Origin: JBHIYN01 sp041984235
GTDB taxonomy: Bacteria > Pseudomonadota > Gammaproteobacteria > Ga0077536
Length of the DNA: 64,000 nucleotides
NCBI GenBank assembly: GCA_041984235.1
Contig: JBHIYN010000014.1
Coordinates: 78,844 to 142,843 of the forward strand
Reading direction: 5' to 3'
How positions within the stretch are numbered: position 1 is the first letter of the stretch; every line of letters starts with the position of its first letter. The notes beneath the pieces are model-generated. The model saw only the letters and a list, made by a program, of their open reading frames with translations, was not told where the DNA came from and searched no databases. A program made the translations under genes and the position numbers. This document shows, piece by piece, positions 34,289-43,124 of this stretch.

Positions 34289-35307
34289 GCCGCGTCACCA
34301 CGCGAGCGATTCGCCGAGGGGCCACGGTAGCCGAGCTCGCCGGCCAGCGGCCGTACCGCTCTGCCGAGCAGCCAGCGCTCGGCAGACGGCAGCCATACAC
34401 TCGCCGGTGCGGCGCCACGCAGGCGCGGCAATTCGCGGGCGCCCACCACGTGTTCACCGAGAAATTCCTCGATGCGCTGCGCGGTTGCAGGCTCACGTAG
34501 CGATTCGTACTGCACCAGGATGCTGCGCAAACCTGCCGCGGGCGCGCCGAAGGAGCCGGCTAGATGGCACCACAGGCGCCCGAAAGCTGTCGGCGTGTCG
34601 ATCAGTCCGTGCGGCCAGTCGTTGAAACAATCGCGCCAGGCGCGGTAGGAACGCCAGGCGTCGAACGGATTGCGCACCAGCAATATGAAGCGCGCGCGCG
34701 GATAGAGCCATTGCAGGTAATGGGCATCGTCGATGTCCAGGCGCACTTCCTTCAGCCCCCACTCGCGGAAACCCCGCTGCGCCGCCGGCACCGCGAGCAA
34801 GCGGTCGATAAAGGCGCGGTGGGCATGCCAGATCTCGCTGACCGGTGGGTACAGGTCCGCCACCCAGCTCTCGCTCAGTGGCGCGTTGTCACCACCATCG
34901 ATGAGCTGGTCGGCGCGCGGCCAGGACGGATCGAAAGGCTGTAACTGCGCTCGCAGGCGCTGCACGATAGTGCTGGCGTTGAACGGCTCGCCCCAGACCA
35001 GGCGCGTGCCACTGGCCATCAGCATCCGCTGCACCAGCGTCGAGCCCGAGCGCCATCCGGCCGCAAGCACGAACACGGGGGCAGTGTCGTCGTCCGGCGG
35101 CTTGAACCCGCGCGCGGCGAAATCCTCGGCTACGGCAACGAATGCGCGCGCGTTACGTTGCGTCGCCCGCGCGCGAAGCCTGTTGCGCTCGCGCGGACCG
35201 AGCACAGCGTCTCGCAACACGCCAAGATCCTTCCAAGATAAATCCAATCGCAACTCCCAACGCGATCCCACGGCCCGACCGTCGATGCCCATGGTAGCGC
35301 ACGGCAC
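34285..35307 (-). CDS. Sulfotransferase family protein
   Basis: 340-residue protein with the 5'-phosphosulfate-binding loop FVLAAGWRSGSTLVQRML (about residues 80-97) and a 3'-phosphate-binding region around ARFILLVRNPFDAWRSYR, as in PAPS-dependent sulfotransferases. GLKEVRLDI lies between them. It would transfer sulfate from PAPS to a carbohydrate acceptor. ATG 35307 is used; an in-frame ATG at 35292 is also possible. It is divergent from a second sulfotransferase gene at 35390, leaving only 82 bases for both promoters. Confidence 0.82.
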   Translation of the reverse strand: MPCATMGIDGRAVGSRWELRLDLSWKDLGVLRDAVLGPRERNRLRARATQRNARAFVAVAEDFAARGFKPPDDDTAPVFVLAAGWRSGSTLVQRMLMASGTRLVWGEPFNASTIVQRLRAQLQPFDPSWPRADQLIDGGDNAPLSESWVADLYPPVSEIWHAHRAFIDRLLAVPAAQRGFREWGLKEVRLDIDDAHYLQWLYPRARFILLVRNPFDAWRSYRAWRDCFNDWPHGLIDTPTAFGRLWCHLAGSFGAPAAGLRSILVQYESLREPATAQRIEEFLGEHVVGARELPRLRGAAPASVWLPSAERWLLGRAVRPLAGELGYRGPSANRSRGDAA

Positions 35308-35389
35308 AGCAAGGTCGGTCCGGCGAGCAAGGGCGGGAGCAAGAGATTACAATCCGGCCAATGACTATAGCGCAACGTTCCGGGGCAAC

Positions 35390-36232
35390 GTGATCCGCCG
35401 GCTCGCCTCGCGCATCGCCGTGGCGGCGGGCGGTTCGGCGCTCGCATCGTGCCTGTATTTTCCGCGCGGCGTTGCGGGCCGCTCGCGCAGCTACCGCCGC
35501 TTCGTCATCGCCGCTTATGCGCGTAGCGGCTCCACCATGCTGGTCTCCGCACTGGACGGCCACCCGCAGGTCAAGTGCTACAGCGAGATTTTCCACGGCG
35601 ATCACGCCATGTTCATGACCGCGGGCTACCCTGAGGGCAATGCCTGGATCGAGCGCATTCGTCGCCATTCACCGCAACGCTTTCTCGACACCTTCGTTTT
35701 CCGTGGCTACAAGCCGCGCATCCAGCAGGTCGGCTTCAAGGTGTTCCCGGACCAGGCCCGCGACCGGCGCTTTGCTGCCAGCGTGCGCGCTCTGCTCAGC
35801 GATCACGACGTCTGCGTAATCCATCTGCGTCGGCGCAATCGGCTCGCGATGTACCTCTCGCTGGTCCGCGCGCAGCGCAGCGACGCGTGGACGACTTTCC
35901 GCAGCGAGCGCTACGACGAGAGTCCGCTCCGGCTAGAGCCCGAAGCGTGTCGCGAGGCGTTCGAAGCGCATGCAGCCGACGAGGCTTTCTTTGCGGGGTT
36001 GCTTGCCCCGCGGCCGCATCTCGAGATCTTCTACGAGGACGTGATGGCCGCTCCCCAGCGGCTGTTCGAGACGGTCACGGCCTACCTGGAGGTCGACGAA
36101 AGCGAGTTCGCTCCACGAATCGGTAAACAGCGATCGACCCCGCTGCGCGCCGCGGTCGAGAATTTCGATGAGCTGGCGACGGCATTCGCCGGCAGCGAGT
36201 ACGCGAACTGCTTTGCCGAGGACGAGGTATGA
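35390..36232 (+). CDS. Sulfotransferase family protein
   Basis: 280-residue protein with the PAPS-binding loop FVIAAYARSGSTMLVSALDG and, later, DVCVIHLRRRNRLAMYLSLV, the expected 3'-phosphate-binding segment. It resembles the LPS sulfotransferase/Stf0 type more than the divergent neighbour does. GTG 35390 with GGGG five bases upstream is chosen; the frame is open much further upstream, but that sequence lies antisense to the other sulfotransferase. Two sulfotransferases side by side strengthen the inference that the surface glycan is sulfated. Confidence 0.8.
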   Translation: MIRRLASRIAVAAGGSALASCLYFPRGVAGRSRSYRRFVIAAYARSGSTMLVSALDGHPQVKCYSEIFHGDHAMFMTAGYPEGNAWIERIRRHSPQRFLDTFVFRGYKPRIQQVGFKVFPDQARDRRFAASVRALLSDHDVCVIHLRRRNRLAMYLSLVRAQRSDAWTTFRSERYDESPLRLEPEACREAFEAHAADEAFFAGLLAPRPHLEIFYEDVMAAPQRLFETVTAYLEVDESEFAPRIGKQRSTPLRAAVENFDELATAFAGSEYANCFAEDEV

Positions 36233-36290
36233 GCCTGCCGCAGACGCACGCCATCACGAGGGCGCTTCGTGCGGTGGTGGCAGGTGCCCG

Positions 36291-37232
36291 GTGATCGACG
36301 CACCGCCCATCTCGGTGATCCTCTGCACGCGCAACCGCGCGACGTCGCTGGCGCGTGCCCTGGATACCCTCAATACCCTCCGTTACCCGGGCGACTGGGA
36401 GCTGGTGATCGTCGATAATGCCTCCAGCGACGCCACGCCCGGGGTCATCGAAGCATTCGAGGCGCGCGCGCCCTGCCCGGTGCGACACGTCCAGGCGCCA
36501 GTTCCGGGCCTTTCGCGGGCGCGCAACATCGGCCTGGCGCACGCTTCGAAACCACTGGTTGCCTTCGTCGACGACGATTGCTATCCGGCCGTCGACTACC
36601 TCGAGGCAACGGCGCGCGCCTTCACCGATCCCACGATTGGTTTCGCCGGCGGGCGCGTTCTGCTCCATGACCCCAATGAGCAGCGCATCACGGTACAGGA
36701 ATCCACCCAGGGCGAACGCATCGCGCCACTGACCTTCCTGCGGTCCGGCCGCATCCATGGGGCCAACATGGCATTCCGACGCGATGCCGTGATCGCCCTG
36801 CGCGGCTTCGACGAACGTCTCGGTGCCGGCACGCTGTTCCGGGCAGCCGAGGACAGCGACATGATGAGACGCCTCTCGGCCGCGGGTTGGCACGGTCTCT
36901 ATGCGCCGGACATGGTCGTGCGCCACCACCACGGCCGCACTACGCGGGCGGAGGTCGCCGCCCTGCTCGCCGGCTACGATCGAGGTATCGGCGCCGGCAT
37001 GATCAAGTGCCTGCTCGACGCACGGTTGCGCGCGACCTATGCCCGCGGCTGGTACTGGAAAATGCGCGAGGTCGGCACGCGTCGCGCACTGCGCCAGCTC
37101 GGCTGGGGCCTGTGCTTCGCGCTGCGTTACGGCCCCACGCGGCGGCACCTGATGCGTCACCCCGCACCGGACTTTTCGGTGACGGATGCGAGCCAATTCA
37201 CCGAACGAAACGCGGCGACACGGGTAAAGTAG
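36291..37232 (+). CDS. Family 2 glycosyltransferase
   Basis: 313-residue GT-A transferase with ISVILCTRNRATSLARAL, WELVIVDNASSDATPGVI and PLVAFVDDDCYPAVDYL, and the AEDSDMMRRLSAAGW motif for the catalytic base. The first supported start is GTG 36291; upstream in-frame codons overlap the preceding gene and look unlike the family. Layout and motifs are closest to the gene at 22302-23201, suggesting a paralogous pair. The C-terminal part includes basic helices but no clear membrane segment. Confidence 0.83.
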   Translation: MIDAPPISVILCTRNRATSLARALDTLNTLRYPGDWELVIVDNASSDATPGVIEAFEARAPCPVRHVQAPVPGLSRARNIGLAHASKPLVAFVDDDCYPAVDYLEATARAFTDPTIGFAGGRVLLHDPNEQRITVQESTQGERIAPLTFLRSGRIHGANMAFRRDAVIALRGFDERLGAGTLFRAAEDSDMMRRLSAAGWHGLYAPDMVVRHHHGRTTRAEVAALLAGYDRGIGAGMIKCLLDARLRATYARGWYWKMREVGTRRALRQLGWGLCFALRYGPTRRHLMRHPAPDFSVTDASQFTERNAATRVK

Positions 37233-37318
37233 ACGATACTTGCAGTCGATGATCTGTCTCACGCGGTACGCCCCGGCGGCGCCGCAGCCACCGAATCCAT
37301 GACCCGACAGGCCTGCTG

Positions 37319-38521
37319 ATGTCTTCGCCCTCCCCTCTCCGCTGGTTGTTCGTACTGCCGTGGGAACCGCACCACGCGGGCGGCGTCAACCAGGTCGTGA
37401 AGAGCCTGGCGCGCGAGATGGGCGCGCGTGGCGGCATCGCGCCGGTCCTGGGCGTCAATCGCTGGGGCCAGACGCGGCCCGAGCGCGGCGAGCACGAGGG
37501 CATAGCGGTGCTGCGCCTGTGGTCGCCGGCGCCGTGGACCGCCCGTCGACCCCTCGTCGGCGCACTGGCCTACCTGCTGCGACTGCCGTACACGCTGCTG
37601 CGCCTGGCGCGCCTGCTGCGCGCCGAGAAGGTCGCCGTGGTCAACGTGCACTACGTCAACAGTGCGGCGCTCAACTGGGTGCTGCTGCGACGCCTCGGCC
37701 TGTTCCGCGGGCGCCTGGTGCTGTCACTGCATGGCCGGGACTTGCGCAACAGTCTCATCGAAGGCCGCATGACCCGGGTGCTGTGGCACCTCCTGCTGCG
37801 CGGTGCCGATGCCGTGGTGGCCTGTTCCGACGGACTGCGCGAGGAGGCCACGACCGCCTACGGACTCGCCCCGGCAAGAGTCCGCACCATTCACAACGGC
37901 ATGGATGCCAGTGCGCTGGAACAGGCCCGTGCGGCCGCCTCGAAGAGCGGCAGCCATCCGCCCACGGCACGCCGCTTCATCGTCAACGTCGGCACCTACG
38001 AGCACAAGAAGGGCCACGATCTCCTGATCCGGGCCTTCGCGAGCCTCGCCGACCGCTATCCGGACGTCGACCTGGTCATCGTGGGGCGCGACGGTGAGAC
38101 CTTCTCCGAGTGCAACGCGCTGATCGGGACGAACGGTCTTGGGGAGCGCGTGTTCCTGCTGCGCAACCTCGGCCACGGGCAGACCCTGGACATCCTCAGC
38201 CGCGCCGAGTTCTTCGTGCTGCCATCGCGCAACGAGGGCTTCGCCCTGGTGCTGCTCGAGGCCTGCGCGTTCGGCAAGCCGGTCATCGCGACAGACGTCT
38301 GCGGGGTCGCCGAGCTGATCGACAGCGATGCCGCTGGCCGCATCGTCGCCCCGGAAGACAGCGCGGCGCTGGCCGCCGCGATCCGCGGTTTTCTGGATGA
38401 CCCCGAAGCGGCGGCGGCGATGGGCCAGCACGGACGCGACCTGGTGCGTACGCGCTTCACCTGGCGTGAACGCGCGGCGGAGTACCTCGAGCTCCTCGAC
38501 CGCCGGCTGCTGGCGGCCTGA
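37319..38521 (+). CDS. GT4 glycosyltransferase
   Basis: 400-residue GT-B transferase. WLFVLPWEPHHAGGVNQVVK at the N-terminus contains the glycine-rich acceptor-side loop, and RFIVNVGTYEHKKGHDLLIRAF with FFVLPSRNEGFALVLLEACAFGKPV forms the donor-binding C-terminal half with the E-F-A-L-V-x-L-E pattern of retaining GT4 enzymes. It is convergent with the XrtA-operon amidotransferase gene with a 15-base gap, so it marks the junction between the accessory genes and the XrtA operon. Confidence 0.86.
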   Translation: MSSPSPLRWLFVLPWEPHHAGGVNQVVKSLAREMGARGGIAPVLGVNRWGQTRPERGEHEGIAVLRLWSPAPWTARRPLVGALAYLLRLPYTLLRLARLLRAEKVAVVNVHYVNSAALNWVLLRRLGLFRGRLVLSLHGRDLRNSLIEGRMTRVLWHLLLRGADAVVACSDGLREEATTAYGLAPARVRTIHNGMDASALEQARAAASKSGSHPPTARRFIVNVGTYEHKKGHDLLIRAFASLADRYPDVDLVIVGRDGETFSECNALIGTNGLGERVFLLRNLGHGQTLDILSRAEFFVLPSRNEGFALVLLEACAFGKPVIATDVCGVAELIDSDAAGRIVAPEDSAALAAAIRGFLDDPEAAAAMGQHGRDLVRTRFTWRERAAEYLELLDRRLLAA

Positions 38522-38536
38522 CCGGCGTCCCCGTCC

Positions 38537-40429
38537 TCAGCCGGCTTCCTTGCCGAGGAAAGCGTCGAACATCATCACCGTCCACAGCAGTGCGCTGTAG
38601 TCGCGCCGTCCCGACTGGTGCGCGTCGACCAGGTGCTGCAGGAAGCTCGGCTCGAAGTAACCGGTTCCGAGCAGGCGCTCGCCGAGCACCGTGTCGTTGA
38701 TGCGCTGGCGCAGCGGGCCGCGGAACCACTTGGCCAGCGGTACCGCGAAGCCCATCTTCGGTCGGTAGAGGATGTCGTCCGGGAGCTCGCCCTCGAGCGC
38801 TTTCTTGAACACGTACTTGCCTTCGCCGCGACGCAGCTTGAGCGACGACGGCAGCGAGGAGATCCATTCCACCAGCTCGTGGTCGAGCAGCGGCACCCTG
38901 ACCTCCAGCGCATGCGCCATGCTGGCCCGGTCGACCTTGGTCAGGATGTCGCCGACCAGGTAGGTCTTGATGTCCAGGTACTGCACCAGCGACAGCGGAT
39001 CGTCGGTCGGCGCGCGCTCGGCGTGCCGCGCGAGCACGTCGCCGGCGCGGTATCCCTGCAGCTCGCTGCGCATGCGCTCGGAGAACAGGCGCGCACGCAG
39101 GTCGTCGTTGAAGATCGACACCGTATGGAAATAGGCCTCCACCGAGTTCCGGGCCAGGGCCTGGAAGGTGGTCTTGGCGCGGAAGACGCGCGGCGCCCAG
39201 TCTGCCTTGGGATAGAGCCGGCCGAGCGGCCCGAAGACGGCACGGCGCAGCGCCAGTGGCATGCGTCCGCGCACCGCCTCCTCGGCCATGTGCAGGCGGT
39301 AGCGGCGGTAGCCGGCATAGTTCTCGTCGCCGCCGTCACCGGACAGCGCTACCGTGACCCGCTCGCGGGCCAGCTCGCATACCCGGTAGGTGGGCAGTGC
39401 CGAGCTGTCGGCATAGGGTTCGTCGTAGAGATCGATCAGCCGCGTGGCGAGGTCGTAGTCGTCCGGGTTGACCTGCCGGGAATGGTGGGCGGTGTGATAC
39501 TGCGCGGCGACGCGCTCGGCATAGGCGGATTCGTCGAACGCGCCGACGTCGAAACCGATGGAGCAGGTGTTCACCGGGTCGGACTGCAGGCCGGCCATCA
39601 TCGCTACCACCGCCGAGGAATCGACGCCGCCGGAAAGAAACGCACCCAGCGGCACGTCGGCGACCATGCGGATGTCGACCGCCTCGCGCGTGCGGCGCAA
39701 CAGCTCGCTCACGGCATCGCGCTCGCCGATGGCCGTATCGAGCCGGAACGGCACGTCCCAGTACTCGCGCGGCTCCGGCAGCGCCGCGCCGCGCCGCACG
39801 CACAGGGTATGGCCCGGCGGCAGCTTGCGCACCGCGCGGTAGATGCTGCGCGGCTCGGGCACGTAGCCGTAGGCGAAGTACTCCTCGACCGCCAGCGGGT
39901 CGATGTCGCGAGAGACCGTCGGGCACGCGGTGAGGCCCTTGAGCTCGGAGGCGAATGCCAGCCAGCCGTCGTCGGTGACGGCGTAGTACACGGGCTTGAT
40001 GCCGAGGCGATCGCGCGCCAGGAACAGCGTGTCGCTGCGCGCATCCCACACCGCGAAGGCGAACATGCCGCGCAGGCGGTCGACGCAGCGCTCGCCCCAT
40101 TCCAGCCAGGCGTGTAACAGGACCTCGGTGTCGCAGCGCGTATGAAAAACGTGACCGGCCGCCGCGAGCTCCTGCCTGAGCACCTCGAAGTTGTAGATCT
40201 CGCCGTTGTAGGTCAGCCAGCAGCGCCCGTCGTCACTGGACATCGGCTGCTGGCCGCTGGCCAGGTCGATGATCGACAGACGGCGATGACCGAAACCGAC
40301 ACCGGGCTGGAAGTGCGTGCCACTCTCGTCGGGACCGCGGTGTGTCTGCACATCGGTCATGCGCCGCACCAGCGCCTGGTCCGCCTCGCGCGTACCCCGA
40401 AGATCGACCATTCCCGCAATTCCACACAT
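38537..40429 (-). CDS. XrtA-associated amidotransferase (asparagine synthase-like)
   Basis: 630-residue enzyme with Cys2 of MCGIAGMVDLRG as glutaminase nucleophile, HRGPDESG, the LTYNGEIYNFEVL glutamine loop and the LSGGVDSSAVVAMM pyrophosphatase motif. The N-terminal sequence and RLSIIDLASGQQPM match the exosortase-A-associated amidotransferase 1 family (TIGR03108 group), and it is the last gene of the operon, its usual place. It is expected to amidate a sugar acid of the exopolysaccharide rather than aspartate. ATG 40429 gives the obligatory Cys2; the longer open frame would bury it. It is 19 bases from the preceding glycosyltransferase gene. Confidence 0.9.
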   Translation of the reverse strand: MCGIAGMVDLRGTREADQALVRRMTDVQTHRGPDESGTHFQPGVGFGHRRLSIIDLASGQQPMSSDDGRCWLTYNGEIYNFEVLRQELAAAGHVFHTRCDTEVLLHAWLEWGERCVDRLRGMFAFAVWDARSDTLFLARDRLGIKPVYYAVTDDGWLAFASELKGLTACPTVSRDIDPLAVEEYFAYGYVPEPRSIYRAVRKLPPGHTLCVRRGAALPEPREYWDVPFRLDTAIGERDAVSELLRRTREAVDIRMVADVPLGAFLSGGVDSSAVVAMMAGLQSDPVNTCSIGFDVGAFDESAYAERVAAQYHTAHHSRQVNPDDYDLATRLIDLYDEPYADSSALPTYRVCELARERVTVALSGDGGDENYAGYRRYRLHMAEEAVRGRMPLALRRAVFGPLGRLYPKADWAPRVFRAKTTFQALARNSVEAYFHTVSIFNDDLRARLFSERMRSELQGYRAGDVLARHAERAPTDDPLSLVQYLDIKTYLVGDILTKVDRASMAHALEVRVPLLDHELVEWISSLPSSLKLRRGEGKYVFKKALEGELPDDILYRPKMGFAVPLAKWFRGPLRQRINDTVLGERLLGTGYFEPSFLQHLVDAHQSGRRDYSALLWTVMMFDAFLGKEAG

Positions 40430-40448
40430 GGTTAGCCCGTTCCTTTGC

Positions 40449-41594
40449 TCACTCGGTTGATGAAGGGCGGGAGCCGGCACGTGCCAGGCCCCGGTAGACC
40501 CTGTCGTAGGCATCGATCATGCCGTTCAGGCTGAAGCGTTCCAGCGCCAGCTCGCGGCCGCGCTGCCCGTGGCGCCGGCGCAGATCGCCGTCGTCGAGGT
40601 AACGTTCGAGCGCGGTACTCATCGCCGCCTCGTCCTCGACCGCCACCAGAACACCCGAATCGCCGTCGGCGATCAGCTCCGGGTTGCCACCGACCCGGGT
40701 CGCGATGACCGGCAATCCGCTGGCCATGGCCTCGAGGATGGTGTTCGAGATGCCTTCGGCCAGCGACGGCAGCACGAACACGTCCATGGCGCGCAGCTCT
40801 TCCTCGACGGTGTCCGAATCGCCGACCAGGTCGAGCCGATCGGCGATCCCCGCGGCGGCGGCGATGTTGCGGCACTCCGCCGCCAGCGGACCGGATCCGA
40901 CCAGGCGCAGGCGCGCGCCGGCAGCCAGATCGGGCCGGCGTGCGGCGAGATCGGCGAAGGCCCGGCACAGCAGCGTCTGGTTCTTGACCGTCTTCATGCG
41001 GCCGACGGTACCGATCACCAGCGGGTCGCCGTCACGCGGGTTCGCCGGCGGGCGAAACCGGTCGCAGTCCACACCGTTGTAGACCTGGCTGACCTTGGCC
41101 GCGGGTATGCCGACCGGCCCGACCAGGTAACGCTCCAGGTCACGCGACAACGCGATGAAACGATGCACGGCGTGACCGATGAACCGTCGCGCGAGGCGGT
41201 ATTTCCTTACCGATCCGTCGAGATCCTGCACGTCCCAGCCGTGCTCGCCGTGCACCCTTCCGCGCACGCCGAGCGCGGCGCCGACGAGCTGCATCTCCAG
41301 GGCGGCGAAATTGCGGGTATGCAGCACGTGCGGGCGGAACTCGCGCAGGGCACGCCACATGCCACTCCACAGCCGGGGATCCTGCCCCGGCCGCTTGTGC
41401 AGCGAACGCAGCTCACAGTTGGCATTGCGCACCCGCTGCACGTAGTCCGGATCGTAATCGGTCAGGCAGATGACGGCGTGCTGGTAGTCGTTCTCGGGCA
41501 GGCCGTTGATGAGATTGACGACACCGTTCTCCAACCCGCCGATGCCGAAGTGGAACAGCACGTGCGCGACCCGGATTGGCTCGTGGCCCTGCAT
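40449..41594 (-). CDS. XrtA/PEP-CTERM-associated glycosyltransferase (GT4, stp2 type)
   Basis: 381-residue GT-B enzyme. The N-terminus VAHVLFHFGIGGLENGVVNL is the hallmark of the second sugar-transferase family of exosortase A loci (TIGR03088 group). The donor-binding half contains VFVLPSLAEGISNTILEAMA and GLPVIATRVGGNPELI. It lies directly downstream of xrtA (15-base gap) and upstream of the amidotransferase, the conserved family order. It is expected to act on the lipid-linked repeat at the cytoplasmic face of the inner membrane. Confidence 0.9.
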   Translation of the reverse strand: MQGHEPIRVAHVLFHFGIGGLENGVVNLINGLPENDYQHAVICLTDYDPDYVQRVRNANCELRSLHKRPGQDPRLWSGMWRALREFRPHVLHTRNFAALEMQLVGAALGVRGRVHGEHGWDVQDLDGSVRKYRLARRFIGHAVHRFIALSRDLERYLVGPVGIPAAKVSQVYNGVDCDRFRPPANPRDGDPLVIGTVGRMKTVKNQTLLCRAFADLAARRPDLAAGARLRLVGSGPLAAECRNIAAAAGIADRLDLVGDSDTVEEELRAMDVFVLPSLAEGISNTILEAMASGLPVIATRVGGNPELIADGDSGVLVAVEDEAAMSTALERYLDDGDLRRRHGQRGRELALERFSLNGMIDAYDRVYRGLARAGSRPSSTE

Positions 41595-41609
41595 CGCCGC
41601 GCCTGCCGC

Positions 41610-43124
41610 TCAGGGTGCGGCCATGGCGTCGAGCGCGAGACCGGGCAGGCTGCTGAACCCGGCCAGCACGGCTTCGGCCCGGGCGCCTTCGGCCAGCGGC
41701 GTGCGAATCATGACCACCGCGCCGCCGCCCGGCTCGCCGGCGAGGCGTGCCCGCGCCTGCGCGATCTTGATGCGCAGCCGCGTCGCCGAGCGCACCCCGT
41801 GCGCGTCATACCACTGCCACACGAGCATCTCCTCGCCGTCTTCCTGGTCACGCACCCGCAGCATGAACAGGTCCTCGACGATACTGCCGGGCGGCGCATC
41901 ACGGTGGCCGTAGTCGATTTGCAGCCAGCGCACGGCATCGAAGAGCACGTTGGAGCTGTTGACCAGCTCGTGGCCGTCACGCTCCTCACCGAGGTGAACG
42001 ATCTCGAGGTCGACCGGCGCGCCGTCGGCCGCGAGATAGCGCCCGGCAAGGTAGCGATCCGCCCCCGGGAAATCCGCCCCCAGGCGCTGCGTGAGCGGCA
42101 ACGGCCCTTCCCAGCCCGGCAGCTCGGGCAGGGTTACGGCCGGCGCCGGCGCACGCGCGGAATCGCTGCGCGCCAGCAGCCACGGCGGCGCGAACGTGAC
42201 CAGCACGAGGCAGGCCAGTATGAGCCCCAGGGCGCCCGCAGGCGCGGGCCTGCCGGGCACCGGCACCGGTCGCGACGGTGCGGTGTCGACGTCACTGAAC
42301 AGGTTGCCGAGCGCGAACAGCGCGAAGATCACGATGCCGAAGAACACCCAGCCGTAGATGAAATGGTCGACACCCATCGCGTACTTGTAGTCGCTGAGGT
42401 GCGCGATCATGACGATGCCGTAGGCGCGCAGACCGTTCGCGACCAGCGGCACGGCCACTGCCACGAGCATGAACAGCAGCCGGCGCCACCATGCGACGAA
42501 GTTGAGATACATGAACATTGCGCCGACGGCGAGCGTGGCGATCAGGTAGTTGATCCCGCTGCACGCCTCGGCGACGACGAAATTTCCCGAGGGAATGGCC
42601 AGGTAGCGTCCTTCGATGAACACCGGGATGCCGGTCGCCCGCAAGGCCTTGACCAGCACGGCGGCGGTCAGATCCTGCAGGTGGGGAACCAGGAACTCAC
42701 CCTCGGGCACCATGAAGTACAGGTACAGGAAGGGAAAGAGCAGCACCCTGAACACGCGGTTGCCGAGCAGCGCCCAACCGCAGCCGACGATCATGCCGAC
42801 GACCGCCGCGTGTCCGAAGAAAGCAATCGACATCAGCTCGCCGGTCACCCACAGCAGGCTGTTCATGGCGACGTAAGCGACGCCCCAGGGGGAGACGGAC
42901 GGCGCCATGGCCGCCAGCACGTCACGCTTCTGCCAGCCGATGAATATCGCGATCGGGAGGATCAGAAAACCGTGGTTGAACGTGCTCGAGGTCCACCAGA
43001 TACGGACCATGTCGGCGAACGTCGCATGGAAGCCGGCAGCCAGGCAGGCCAGCAGCAGCGCCAGCGCCACGGCATGGCGCGGCCACGCGCCGGCGAAGCG
43101 CGGCTGTGACAGGGCTTCAGCCAA
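41610..43124 (-). CDS. xrtA: Exosortase A fused to EpsI domain
   Basis: 504-residue inner-membrane transpeptidase/protease that cleaves PEP-CTERM proteins. Eight or so hydrophobic helices contain TFNHGFLILPIAIF and the active-site signature EACSGINYL (Cys188), ANGLRAYG (Arg233) and GVDHFIYGW (His254), all present. From about residue 310 an EpsI domain follows (LPGWEGPLPL to the C-terminus), as usual for XrtA. No ATG lies before the first helix; a TTG at 43124, overlapping the FemAB-like stop by eight bases, gives a normal N-terminus, with GTG 43070 as an alternative. The only substrate seen in the window is the protein encoded at 55702. Confidence 0.93.
   Translation of the reverse strand: MAEALSQPRFAGAWPRHAVALALLLACLAAGFHATFADMVRIWWTSSTFNHGFLILPIAIFIGWQKRDVLAAMAPSVSPWGVAYVAMNSLLWVTGELMSIAFFGHAAVVGMIVGCGWALLGNRVFRVLLFPFLYLYFMVPEGEFLVPHLQDLTAAVLVKALRATGIPVFIEGRYLAIPSGNFVVAEACSGINYLIATLAVGAMFMYLNFVAWWRRLLFMLVAVAVPLVANGLRAYGIVMIAHLSDYKYAMGVDHFIYGWVFFGIVIFALFALGNLFSDVDTAPSRPVPVPGRPAPAGALGLILACLVLVTFAPPWLLARSDSARAPAPAVTLPELPGWEGPLPLTQRLGADFPGADRYLAGRYLAADGAPVDLEIVHLGEERDGHELVNSSNVLFDAVRWLQIDYGHRDAPPGSIVEDLFMLRVRDQEDGEEMLVWQWYDAHGVRSATRLRIKIAQARARLAGEPGGGAVVMIRTPLAEGARAEAVLAGFSSLPGLALDAMAAP

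Noticed and set aside
40569..43109. 846-codon open frame on the plus strand
   Set aside because: Antisense to the stp2-type glycosyltransferase and xrtA, both with intact active-site motifs.
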